A DNA stretch of 64,000 bases, taken from contig NZ_VFMM01000004.1 of NCBI RefSeq assembly GCF_006715085.1, forward strand, positions 124,001 through 188,000. Direction: 5' to 3'. Under the pieces are notes generated by a model that saw nothing but the letters and a program-made list of their open reading frames with translations, was not told the origin of the DNA and did no database searches. Shown here piece by piece: positions 24,702 to 33,258 of the stretch. The first letter of the stretch is position 1. Each line of letters opens with the position of its first letter. Position numbers and translations under genes: made by a program. Source of the stretch: Kribbella jejuensis (lineage in GTDB: Bacteria; Actinomycetota; Actinomycetes; Propionibacteriales; Kribbellaceae).

Positions 24702-25568
24702 TCAATGTACGACGTCCAGGTCCGGACGGCCGCCCGCGAGTGTCCCCGTGTCCGCCATTCGGGAGACCAGCCGGTGCGCCGCGGCCGCCACCTCGTGCTC
24801 GGCGGCCCGGCTCGCGAGGTCCAGCAGCGCCCACAGATCGGCCGCTCGCCCGAGGTCCACCAGCGGCTCCCCGACCCACCGGAGCTCGTCCAGTACGGCG
24901 CGCGCGAGCACCGGATCCTCGCAGAACCGCAGCAGGTTGCCGAGGTCGGCGTACGGCGAGCCGGCATGTGCGAATTCCCAGTCGATCAGCCCGGTGATCC
25001 GCGCGGTCTCCGGGTCGACGAGCAGGTTCTTCGGGTTGAAGTCGCTGTGGACCAGGCAGACGCGGTGTACACCGCCCTCGAGCAGCTCCTCCGCCTCGTC
25101 GATCACGGTCGCGAAGCCCTCGCTCAGCCCGAGGTCCAGACCGGCCACGTACTCGGTCAGGTCCCCGACCCCGAACGGCTCGACCCTGAGCTCGTCGTCC
25201 TGGAACATCCCTGCCCGCAGGAACGGCATCCCGCTCAGCCGCGCCAGCAACTCCCCCAGTTGCGTCCCGACCGTCCGACGCTGTGCCTCGTCCGCGGTCT
25301 CCAGGAACATCTGCAGATTGACCCCCGGCAGCCGCTCGGTCAGCAGGTACGGCGGCTCGTCGTACGAGCCCTCCCGCTTCAGCTCCAGTACCCGTGGCAC
25401 CGGCAAGAGCCCACGGACCAGTTCCAGCAACGCGGCGTCCACCACTGCCCGTCCTGGGTCCTTGGCATAGAACTTGATGACCGCGTCCTCACCACCGGCA
25501 CTCACCGCGAACGTCTGCCCGCCGTACCCACCTGTCAACGGAACAGCACTCGCTGCGAAGTCGGTCAT
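24702..25568 (-). CDS. Aminoglycoside phosphotransferase (APH) family protein
   Basis: A 288-residue protein with the APH kinase-like fold. Catalytic loop LVHSDFNPKNLLVD (HxDxxxxN) and metal-binding GLIDWEFA are intact, and the N-lobe lysine lies in AVIKFYAK. ATG 25568 gives the usual family length; the frame continues upstream into the divergent gene, which is rejected. Such chromosomal APH-like kinases usually act on small metabolites; resistance is not implied. Confidence 0.88.
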   Translation of the reverse strand: MTDFAASAVPLTGGYGGQTFAVSAGGEDAVIKFYAKDPGRAVVDAALLELVRGLLPVPRVLELKREGSYDEPPYLLTERLPGVNLQMFLETADEAQRRTVGTQLGELLARLSGMPFLRAGMFQDDELRVEPFGVGDLTEYVAGLDLGLSEGFATVIDEAEELLEGGVHRVCLVHSDFNPKNLLVDPETARITGLIDWEFAHAGSPYADLGNLLRFCEDPVLARAVLDELRWVGEPLVDLGRAADLWALLDLASRAAEHEVAAAAHRLVSRMADTGTLAGGRPDLDVVH

Positions 25569-25592
25569 GTCCTCGACACTAGAGTGTGGCGC

Positions 25593-26384
25593 GTGAACGA
25601 GCCGGTACGGGTTGAGCTGAGCGAGGCGGAGACCTCGCTGGCCAGTCGTACCTATTGGAACGACGCGGCCGGCGAGTATCTCGCTGAACACGGCGAGTTC
25701 CTCGGTGACGACCGGTTCATCTGGTCGCCGGAGGGTGTCGACGAGGCGGACGCGCAGTTGCTCGGGCCGGTTCGTGGGCGGCGGGTGCTCGAGGTCGGGT
25801 GTGGTGCCGCGCAGTGCTCGCGCTGGCTGGTGACGCAGGGCGCCGACGTGGTCGCGTTCGACATCTCGGTCGAGCAGCTGCGGATCGCCAAGACCCTCGA
25901 CGAGCGCACCGGTACGGCGGTCCGCACGGTCGCCGCGGACGCGGTCGCGCTCCCCTACCGCGACGCCTCCTTCGACATCGTCTGCTCGGCCTTCGGGGCG
26001 CTCCCGTTCGTTGCCGATGCCGGTACGGCGTTCCGCGAGATCGCCCGCGTCCTCCGGCCGTCCGGCACGCTCGTCTTCTCCGTGACCCACCCGTTCCGCT
26101 GGACCATGCCCGACGACCCGTCACCGGCCGGGCTGCGGATCACCCACTCCTACTTCGACCGCCGCCCGTACGTCGAGGTCGACAGCTCCGGTACGCCGGT
26201 CTACGCCGAGCACCACCGCACCGTCGGCGACTGGATCCGGGAGCTGACCGGCGCGGGCTTCGTCGTCGACGACCTGCTCGAACCGGAGTGGCCGGCCGGC
26301 CATGAGCTGATCTGGGGCGGCTGGGGCCCCGAACGCGGCCCGCTGGTCCCCGGTACCGCGATCTGGACGGCGCACAAACCATGA
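25593..26384 (+). CDS. SAM-dependent methyltransferase (class I, type 11-like)
   Basis: A 263-residue methyltransferase. SAM-binding motif I is VLEVGCGAAQCSRWL, motif II/III region includes VVAFDISVEQL and AADAVALPYRDASFDIVCSAFGALPF, and REIARVLRPSGTLVFSVTHPF follows. GTG 25593 is used; GTG 25584 would add three residues. It is divergent from the APH gene with a 24-nt gap holding TAGAGT, a possible -10 element. Its stop overlaps the acyltransferase start (ATGA). Substrate unknown. Confidence 0.9.
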   Translation: MNEPVRVELSEAETSLASRTYWNDAAGEYLAEHGEFLGDDRFIWSPEGVDEADAQLLGPVRGRRVLEVGCGAAQCSRWLVTQGADVVAFDISVEQLRIAKTLDERTGTAVRTVAADAVALPYRDASFDIVCSAFGALPFVADAGTAFREIARVLRPSGTLVFSVTHPFRWTMPDDPSPAGLRITHSYFDRRPYVEVDSSGTPVYAEHHRTVGDWIRELTGAGFVVDDLLEPEWPAGHELIWGGWGPERGPLVPGTAIWTAHKP

Positions 26385-27424
26385 GACAAGCACGCTTCCC
26401 AGCCGTCGACGGACTGCGCGTGATCGCCGCGCTCGCGGTCGTGGTCTCGCAGGTCGGCCTGCACACGCACGCACCGCTGGCAGGAGTGGTGTCGCGGCTG
26501 GACGTGGGCTGGGCGATCTTCTGCGCGATCTCCGGCTTTCTCTTGTACCGGCCGCACGTGCTGGCGTGGTTCTCGGCCACCGAGCCGCCGCTGACACTGC
26601 CCTACCTCCGCAACCGCGCCCTGCGCATCCTCCCCGCGCTACTGATCGCAGTACTGCTCTCTGTCGTGCTCGTCCCGCACCCGTCGACGCTGTACCTACG
26701 CTGGGCCGTCCTGACACCACTCCCGTTCTACCTGCTCCTCCCCGGCCTAGGACGCCTGCTGACGGGCTACGAGCGTCCCACCCGGCGCAGTGTGCGCTGG
26801 CGGCTGCTCGTCCTGGTCGCACTGACCATCCTCGGCCCGGTCTGGATGGCCGCCGTGATGGCAACCGGCCACCCCAGCGCAGGCCTCTGGCTGCCCGGCT
26901 ACCTCGGCTGGTTCGCCGTCGGGATGGGCATGGCGCTGTGGCAGGTCTCCCGCGCCACGGGTCGTCTCGGACCGTCAACGCTCGACACGCTCACCAGGGT
27001 CCCCGGCACGCTCTGGGGAATCGCCGCGGCACTCCTTCTGATCGCCGCGACGCCTGTCGCAGGCCCCTACAACCACTCCATGCCCACACCGGCACAGGCC
27101 CTGGTCAAGAGCCTGCTCTACACAGTGGCCGTCGCCTGCATGCTCTTCCCGGTGCTGACCCCAACGGCCGGCACGGTCCGCGTCCTTGGCGGTCGCCCGG
27201 CGCGGCTCGCCGCGAAGCTGTCGTACGGCGCCGTCGTCTATCAATTCGTCGTACTGGGACTCCTGCACGGCCCGTTCGCCGTACAGCTTCCTGTGACGCT
27301 GGTGGGCGCCGCACTACTGGCAGCGATCAGCTACCGCCTGGTGGAGCGTCCGATCGCGAAGAAGATCGCAGCGGCGAAGACCGACAGCAGTGTGACCAAG
27401 CCGAGCAGCAGCGCCGCCCTGTAG
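26381..27424 (+). CDS. Membrane acyltransferase family 3 (OafA/YrhL-like)
   Basis: A 347-residue, about ten-helix membrane protein. It opens FPAVDGLRVIAALAVVVSQVGLH, where the family normally has His in the first helix; here VVVSQ replaces the usual VxxxH, while His28 lies nearby. RNRALRILPALLIAVLL is the second conserved block. It probably O-acylates an envelope sugar. Translationally coupled to the methyltransferase; the 3' end overlaps the convergent AftD-like gene by 94 nt. Confidence 0.85.
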   Translation: MRQARFPAVDGLRVIAALAVVVSQVGLHTHAPLAGVVSRLDVGWAIFCAISGFLLYRPHVLAWFSATEPPLTLPYLRNRALRILPALLIAVLLSVVLVPHPSTLYLRWAVLTPLPFYLLLPGLGRLLTGYERPTRRSVRWRLLVLVALTILGPVWMAAVMATGHPSAGLWLPGYLGWFAVGMGMALWQVSRATGRLGPSTLDTLTRVPGTLWGIAAALLLIAATPVAGPYNHSMPTPAQALVKSLLYTVAVACMLFPVLTPTAGTVRVLGGRPARLAAKLSYGAVVYQFVVLGLLHGPFAVQLPVTLVGAALLAAISYRLVERPIAKKIAAAKTDSSVTKPSSSAAL

Positions 27425-30009
27425 CTGCGGTCCGGCATGAAACGGGCCGTGACGAGCTGCTCCGGCCCTGCCGGCAGCAGCCAGCCCTGTTGCCAGCCGG
27501 CGACCCGGATGGGCGTGAGCTTCCGGCCGCTGCCGTCGTACGCCTCCCAGCCGTCGTTGTAGTTCTGCGCCACGGCCAGCACGGACTGCTCGGTCGCGCC
27601 CGGTGCCTCGACCGTCAGCTCGGTGGGGTTCGGGTGCCACACTTCCACGCCCTGCACCGGCGTACCCGACCCGGTGCCGAACCCGGCCTTGACCAGCGTG
27701 GTCTCGATCGGCACGAGCCCACCGTTCGCCCGGACCTCGATCTGGTGCCGCCCGGACCGCAACGGAACCTCCGGGCTCGTGCCGCACAGCTGGAACGACA
27801 CCGGCCGGCGCTGGAGCAGCTGCTGCATGCCGGCCGCAACCTGCGTGCGCATCGGTACGCCGTCGACCCGTACCGTCGGCCCGTTCCCGCAGTAGGCCGG
27901 GACGCGCCGCTGCGGGTCGACCGCCTTGCGCAGCTCGTCCGCGCCGAGCACCTCCACCTCGTCGACCCCGACCGGGCTGGTCTGCGCGTCCTGCAGCGGT
28001 TTCGTCGCGGTGAAGTCGATCTTGATCGACTGCGTGTGCCGCGACGCGAACCGCACATACCCGGCCGCGTCCACGACGGCGTGCACCGGACCGCTGTTGT
28101 CGAAGTGCACTGTCACCTCGGCCGGGCGGGATCCGTTCAGGTACGGATCCGACCGGAACCGCAGCCCCTGCACATCCCTTGCCACCGGCAACTTCAAGGT
28201 CAGGCTCGGCGAGGGGTCGTCCGCCGCGGCCAGCCACCCGGTCCCGAGCGCACGATCGACGGCGGCCCCGGGCCGCCCTTCCGGTGCGGTCACGGCCCGC
28301 GACGACGCGGTCGCGGTGATCGCACCCGGTACGACCAGCAACTGCTCGAGCGTCTCGCCGTCCTTGGCCAGCGCGGTCCCGCGCAGCTGGTACGACGCCG
28401 CCTTCGGCAGCTGGATGGTCCGCGACAGGCCGTTCGGCTCGGCGGAGTCCTTCGCCTGATCCGGACTGCACAGCGCCCTCGTCCCCACGTGCAGGCATGC
28501 GGACCGCCCGATCTGCGTGTTCCGCAGCACGACCGCACTGGGCTCCACGCCGCTCTGGTCGGCGGTCTCGACCACCGGCAGCCCGTCGACCTTGCCGTCC
28601 GCGTCCGCCCGCAGTACGGCCGCCCCGCCACCGCCGAGGGCGGTCACCACGGTCGGTACGTCGTCCGTGCTGCCGCCGAGCGCGAACAACCGCGACTCCG
28701 GGATCAGCCGGCCGGGTGAGGTCGCCCCGACGTCGTAGATCTCCACGCCCGGGTACGGCAGGCGGGTCGGCCCGGCAGGACCGAAGTACGCGGCGCGGTT
28801 GATGCCCGCGTCGGCCAGACTGTCGTGGATCGCGAGCGCGGGCGTACCGTCCTCCTGGTCATTGCGCACGACGACGTACCGGACGCCGTCCTGGTTCAGC
28901 TCCTGCCGCAGCGTGCGGTCACCGACGCCCGAGTCCACCCGGCGCCGCATGTCGTCGGTCAGCGTCGCCAGCGGCCGCTTCACCAGGGCCGCGAGCGGCT
29001 CGGTCGAGGTCGACAGGACGAGCACACTGCCCGGAGCGGTCTGGTTGTCCAGCCAGCGCGCCGCCTGTTGCCAGTGCACAGGGATCGCCGCGAACGCCTC
29101 AGTCGGCTGCGCGAGGACCACAGGTAGGGCAGCAGCCACCGCAAGGCCGGCCGCGAGTACAGGTACGACACGGCGGTGGATTCCACGCGCCACGGAGAGG
29201 TTGGTCAGCAGCCGGAGGTAGTGCGCCGCGGCGAGTGCGAGCGGCAGACCGAAGACGGCCCCCGCTACAGGCAACCACCGCGGCGCGGGCGGCCCGGAGC
29301 CGTACTTGAGGAGCATGAGGAGAGGTACGAGCCACCAGATCGAGACCGCGACTACGAAGGCGAGCCAGGCAAGCGTCAGCTTCACCTTGGCGCGCAGCAC
29401 CAGCCAGATGGCCGGTAGGACGAGTACGGCGACACTGCCTGTCGGGTTGGCGCCGCCGATCAAGGCGAACGCGGCAGCTGACCAACTGGCCCGCCACCAT
29501 CCGGAGCGGACACGTGGTGTCACAAGCGGCAGCAGCACCCAAGGAGCCATGGCCATCGGCCACACCTCTGTCGGGAGCTCACCGAACGTCCGTGGAATCA
29601 GGGCGTACAGCAGGGCGACCGCCAGCCGCGTCCACGGCACGCCGTACTGCAGGACGTTGCACAGCTTCCAGACGCCGAGGAACGCGACGCAGAGGACCAA
29701 GGACCACCAAAGGCGTTGCGCGATCCAGTCCGGAACGGAGAGCGCAGCCAGCAGCCAGTGGAACGGTCCCATCGGCAGCAGGTAGCCGTACGTGTCGTTC
29801 TGCAGCTGACCGAAGCCGGTGTGCGGATCCCACAGATGCATCGCCCGGGACAGCAGGCCGCCCGGTCCGGCGGTCAGCTCGAGTTTGCCGCCCACGACGA
29901 TCCGGCCCGGGGCCTGCTGGAAGCAGAGGGCGATCAGCGCGAGGCAGCCGAGGACGAGCCGGGCCCGCCAGACGACCTGGTCCGTACTGCCTGCCTTCAG
30001 CCTCCTCAC
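27331..30009 (-). CDS. AftD-like alpha-(1->3)-arabinofuranosyltransferase family protein
   Basis: A roughly 890-residue GT-C-fold membrane protein of the AftD (DUF3367) family. The luminal loop MHLWDPHTGFGQLQNDTYGYLLPMGPF is the family hallmark, and about nine transmembrane helices follow up to residue 330. The outer half contains a discoidin-like carbohydrate-binding module (GTGWLAAADDPSPSLTLKLPV..VQGLRFRSDP). One C-terminal helix (LLLGLVTLLSVFAAAIFFAIG) closes the protein. Mycobacterial AftD is about 1400 residues, so this is a shortened member. GTG 30009 is used; a TTG at 30075 in the same frame is possible. Acceptor glycan unknown. Confidence 0.85.
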   Translation of the reverse strand: MRRLKAGSTDQVVWRARLVLGCLALIALCFQQAPGRIVVGGKLELTAGPGGLLSRAMHLWDPHTGFGQLQNDTYGYLLPMGPFHWLLAALSVPDWIAQRLWWSLVLCVAFLGVWKLCNVLQYGVPWTRLAVALLYALIPRTFGELPTEVWPMAMAPWVLLPLVTPRVRSGWWRASWSAAAFALIGGANPTGSVAVLVLPAIWLVLRAKVKLTLAWLAFVVAVSIWWLVPLLMLLKYGSGPPAPRWLPVAGAVFGLPLALAAAHYLRLLTNLSVARGIHRRVVPVLAAGLAVAAALPVVLAQPTEAFAAIPVHWQQAARWLDNQTAPGSVLVLSTSTEPLAALVKRPLATLTDDMRRRVDSGVGDRTLRQELNQDGVRYVVVRNDQEDGTPALAIHDSLADAGINRAAYFGPAGPTRLPYPGVEIYDVGATSPGRLIPESRLFALGGSTDDVPTVVTALGGGGAAVLRADADGKVDGLPVVETADQSGVEPSAVVLRNTQIGRSACLHVGTRALCSPDQAKDSAEPNGLSRTIQLPKAASYQLRGTALAKDGETLEQLLVVPGAITATASSRAVTAPEGRPGAAVDRALGTGWLAAADDPSPSLTLKLPVARDVQGLRFRSDPYLNGSRPAEVTVHFDNSGPVHAVVDAAGYVRFASRHTQSIKIDFTATKPLQDAQTSPVGVDEVEVLGADELRKAVDPQRRVPAYCGNGPTVRVDGVPMRTQVAAGMQQLLQRRPVSFQLCGTSPEVPLRSGRHQIEVRANGGLVPIETTLVKAGFGTGSGTPVQGVEVWHPNPTELTVEAPGATEQSVLAVAQNYNDGWEAYDGSGRKLTPIRVAGWQQGWLLPAGPEQLVTARFMPDRSYRAALLLGLVTLLSVFAAAIFFAIGRSTRR

Positions 30010-30124
30010 CGGCCGGACATTAACGGATCCGGCGGCTGCGCGGCGGCATCGTTGCCGTACCGTGAGGTCCGGCAAATCTCACATCAGTACCTTCCGGCAC
30101 TGTTACCGATCCGAGGCAGCACGC

Positions 30125-31381
30125 ATGACTTCTGGCACCACCCCGGCGCCACAACCGCAGACTCCGCGCAAGAGCTTCCTGCGCAGTGCCACGGTCGTCG
30201 CCGTCGCGATGGCGATCATGAACGTCGCGGCGTACGGCTTCACGCTGATCGGATCCCGGCGGCTGATGCCCGAACAGTTCGGCGCGATCACCGCGCTGCT
30301 CGGGCTGCTGCTGATCGGCAACGTCGCGTCGCTCGGCCTGCAGGCCACCGGCGCGCGGCAGCTCGCCACCCACACCGGGGACGGTGCGGCCACGCTCGCC
30401 GACGCGATGCTGCGGGCGGGACGCCGGTCCGCGGCCGGACTGACCGTGCTCTGCCTGGTGCTGACGCCGGTGTTCATGTGGCTGCTGCACGTCGACTCGG
30501 TGATCGCGATCCTGTTGCTCGCGCCGACGCTCGGCGGCCTCACCCTGATGGGATCGCAGCTCGGCATCCTCCAGGGCAGCCATCGCTGGACCGAGCTCGC
30601 CGCCGTCTACACCGCGGCGGGCCTCGGCCGGCTGATCCTCGGCGGCGGCGCGCTGATCGTCCACCCGTCGCTCGACTGGGCGATGGCCGGTCTCGCGGTC
30701 GGTGCCGCCGTACCGGCCGTCCTCGGCCAGTTCTTCCTCCGCAGCTCGAACGGTGCGACGGCCAAGGACGTCAAGGCGGTACTGCGGGAAACCGTGCACG
30801 GCACGCACACGCTGCTCGCGTTCTTCGCGCTCGCGAACGCCGACGTGCTGTTCGCCCGCGCCCTGCTCGACGAGAAGGACAGCGGGTACTACGCCGCCGG
30901 CCTGATCATCGCGAAGGCCTGCCTGTTCCTTCCGCAGTTCGTGATCGTGCTGGTGTTCCCGTCGCTGGCCAACTCCCCTGGCGACACGGTCCGGCTCCGG
31001 CGCGCGATCCTCGCGGTCGCGGGCCTCGGCGCGTGTGCGGTGGTCGGGACGTTGATCCTGCCCGGGATCGTCGTCGAGGTGATCGGCGGCAAGGAGAAGT
31101 ACGCCCCGCTCGGCCCGTACACCTGGCTGTTCGCCGTCGCCGGTTCCGCGTACGCCGTACTCCAGCTGGTCGTGTACGCCGCGATCGCGCAGCAGGAGAA
31201 GCGCGCCGCCCTGGTGATCTGGCTCGGCCTCGTCGTGCTGGCGATCGCGGCCGGCATCGTCCTCGGTACCGACACCGCGACCGGCCTGAACGGCGTGAAG
31301 GTGCTGGCCGCGATGACCAGCACCTGCGCGCTCCTGCTGTCCGGTGCACTCGCCACCGGACTGCATCGTCAATCGAGCTGA
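30125..31381 (+). CDS. Polysaccharide flippase-like membrane protein (MOP superfamily)
   Basis: A 418-residue protein with about twelve hydrophobic helices and the layout of Wzx/polysaccharide-export transporters. It opens with a cytoplasmic tail and SFLRSATVVAVAMAIMNVAAYGFTLIGSRRLMPEQFGAITALLG, the usual pattern of the family's first two helices. It diverges from the AftD-like gene, and the two probably belong to one cell-surface glycan process. ATG 30125 is the first good start; no Shine-Dalgarno of strength is seen. Confidence 0.85.
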   Translation: MTSGTTPAPQPQTPRKSFLRSATVVAVAMAIMNVAAYGFTLIGSRRLMPEQFGAITALLGLLLIGNVASLGLQATGARQLATHTGDGAATLADAMLRAGRRSAAGLTVLCLVLTPVFMWLLHVDSVIAILLLAPTLGGLTLMGSQLGILQGSHRWTELAAVYTAAGLGRLILGGGALIVHPSLDWAMAGLAVGAAVPAVLGQFFLRSSNGATAKDVKAVLRETVHGTHTLLAFFALANADVLFARALLDEKDSGYYAAGLIIAKACLFLPQFVIVLVFPSLANSPGDTVRLRRAILAVAGLGACAVVGTLILPGIVVEVIGGKEKYAPLGPYTWLFAVAGSAYAVLQLVVYAAIAQQEKRAALVIWLGLVVLAIAAGIVLGTDTATGLNGVKVLAAMTSTCALLLSGALATGLHRQSS

Positions 31382-31382
31382 C

Positions 31383-32357
31383 TCACCAGAGACTCGACTT
31401 GGCGAACCGCCGGGCGAACGTGTTCGCCAGCACCAGCAGGACGAGACCGATCACCGATCGGAACAGCCCGATCGCGGTCGCATAGCTGAACTGCGGTACC
31501 GCCGAGGCCAGACCGATCTTGTAGACGTAGGTGTCGATCACCTCGGCCACGTCGAGGTTCAGGTTGTTCTGCATCAGCAGCACCTTCTCGAATCCGACCG
31601 ACAGGATCGAGCCGATGTTCAGGATCAGCAGGATCACCGCCACCGGCACGATCGCCGGCAGGTCGATGTGCCAGATCCGGCGCAGCCGGGACGCGCCGTC
31701 CACGATCGCCGCCTCGTGCAGCTCCGGCGGAACGCTGGTCAGCGCGGCCAGGTAGATGATCGCGCTGAAGCCCATCGTCTGCCACGCTCCCGACCAGACG
31801 TACAGGTGCCGGAACAGGCCGGAGTCGCCCATGAAGTCGACCGGGCCGAGCCCGAACAGGCCGAGCAACTGGTTCGCGACGCCGGTGTTCGGGTTGGTCA
31901 GGACGACCAGCAGGCCGACGACCACGACGGTCGAGATGAAGTGCGGCGCGTACGTGATCAGCTGCGCCGACCGGCTGAACCACTTCCGCCGGACCGTATT
32001 CAGGCAGAGCGCGAGGATGATCGGCAACGGGAACGTCGCGAGCAACTCGTACACGTGCAGGAACACGGTGTTCCGGATCAGCCGCCAGAACTGGTACGAC
32101 TCCACGAACCGCTCGAAGTGCTTCAGCCCGACCCACGGGCTGCCCCAGATCCCGGACACCACGTTGTAGTCCTTGAACGCGATGATCACGCCGTACATCG
32201 GCCAGTAGGCGAAGACCGCCAGCCAGATCAGCGGCAGCGCGAGCATCGCGTACAGCTGCCAGTGCCGCCGCATCCGCAGGCCCAGGCCGACCGACGACTT
32301 CGCGGTCCGCTCCCGCTGGTGCGCGGCTGCTGTGCGCTCGGCATTCAGCGTCGTCAT
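31383..32357 (-). CDS. Carbohydrate ABC transporter permease (CUT1, LplB-like)
   Basis: A 324-residue permease with six transmembrane helices. It opens with YWPMYGVIIAFKDYNVVSGIWGSPWVGLKHF, typical of the LplB/YtcP group, and carries the EAA loop ELHEAAIVDGASRLRRIWHIDLPAI that docks the ATPase. It follows the second permease by 4 nt and is the last gene of the importer operon. No ATPase gene is present; CUT1 systems commonly share an MsiK-type ATPase encoded elsewhere. Confidence 0.93.
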   Translation of the reverse strand: MTTLNAERTAAAHQRERTAKSSVGLGLRMRRHWQLYAMLALPLIWLAVFAYWPMYGVIIAFKDYNVVSGIWGSPWVGLKHFERFVESYQFWRLIRNTVFLHVYELLATFPLPIILALCLNTVRRKWFSRSAQLITYAPHFISTVVVVGLLVVLTNPNTGVANQLLGLFGLGPVDFMGDSGLFRHLYVWSGAWQTMGFSAIIYLAALTSVPPELHEAAIVDGASRLRRIWHIDLPAIVPVAVILLILNIGSILSVGFEKVLLMQNNLNLDVAEVIDTYVYKIGLASAVPQFSYATAIGLFRSVIGLVLLVLANTFARRFAKSSLW

Positions 32358-32361
32358 GCGC

Positions 32362-33258
32362 TCATCCCTTCAGCGAGCCGATCATGGCTCCCTTGACGAA
32401 GTGTTTCTGCACGAACGGGTAGACGAGCAGCGGCGGAATCATCCCGATCACGATCAGCGAGTACTTCAGCTGCTGCTGCAGCTCCTTCAGCTGGATCAGC
32501 TTGCTGGTGTCCGGCATCTGCGACGGATCGACCTTCGACTGGATCAGGATCTGCCGCAGGATCACCTGCAGCGGGAACAGCTGCTCGTTGGTGAGGTAGA
32601 TCAGGGCGTTGAAGAACGAGTTCCACTGGCCGACCGCGTAGAACAGCAGGTTCACCGCGATGATCGGCTTGCTCAGCGGCAGCACGATCCGCCAGAAGAA
32701 CCCGAAGTCGCTGCAGCCGTCGACCTTGCCGGCCTCCACCAGCTCCTCGGGGATCGTCACCATGAAGTACGTCCGGGTGATGATCACGTTCCAGACCGCC
32801 AGCGCGGCCGGCAGGATGATCGCCCACCGGGTGTTCAGCAGTCCGAGCTTGTCGACCACCAGGTACGTCGGGATCAGCCCGCCGCTGAACATCATCGTGA
32901 ACACGAACGCCGCCATGATCAGGCCCTTGCCCGGCAGGCCCTTCCGGGACAGCGGGTACGCCGCCAGCAGTGTGAGGACCGTCGCCACCACGGCTCCCAC
33001 GACCGCGTAGTACACCGAGTTGCCGAAGCCGCTGACGATCGACTTGTAGTCGAAGATCGCCTTGTACGCGTCCAGGGTGAAGCCGACCGGCCACAACCAG
33101 ACCTCGCCCGCGGCGACCTTCTTGGTGTTGCTGACCGACGCGCTGAGGACGTAGACGATCGGGTAGAGGACAGCGAGACAGAACAGGCCCAGCGCCGTGT
33201 AGATGCAGGCTGAGACGATCCTGTCCGAGCGGGTGTCCTGGGTAGCAGCGGTGCTCAT
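32362..33258 (-). CDS. Carbohydrate ABC transporter permease (CUT1, LplC/YtcP-like)
   Basis: A 298-residue permease with six helices. The EAA loop is EELVEAGKVDGCSDFGFFWRIVLPLSKPI, and FVFTMMFSGGLIPTYLVVDKLGLLNTRWAIILP is the YtcP/LplC signature. ATG 33258 overlaps the binding-protein stop (ATGA). Forms a heterodimer with the LplB-like permease. Confidence 0.93.
   Translation of the reverse strand: MSTAATQDTRSDRIVSACIYTALGLFCLAVLYPIVYVLSASVSNTKKVAAGEVWLWPVGFTLDAYKAIFDYKSIVSGFGNSVYYAVVGAVVATVLTLLAAYPLSRKGLPGKGLIMAAFVFTMMFSGGLIPTYLVVDKLGLLNTRWAIILPAALAVWNVIITRTYFMVTIPEELVEAGKVDGCSDFGFFWRIVLPLSKPIIAVNLLFYAVGQWNSFFNALIYLTNEQLFPLQVILRQILIQSKVDPSQMPDTSKLIQLKELQQQLKYSLIVIGMIPPLLVYPFVQKHFVKGAMIGSLKG

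Noticed and set aside
24459..25592. N-terminal extension of the methyltransferase to about 640 residues
   Set aside because: The extension is antisense to the phosphotransferase gene and has shadow composition.
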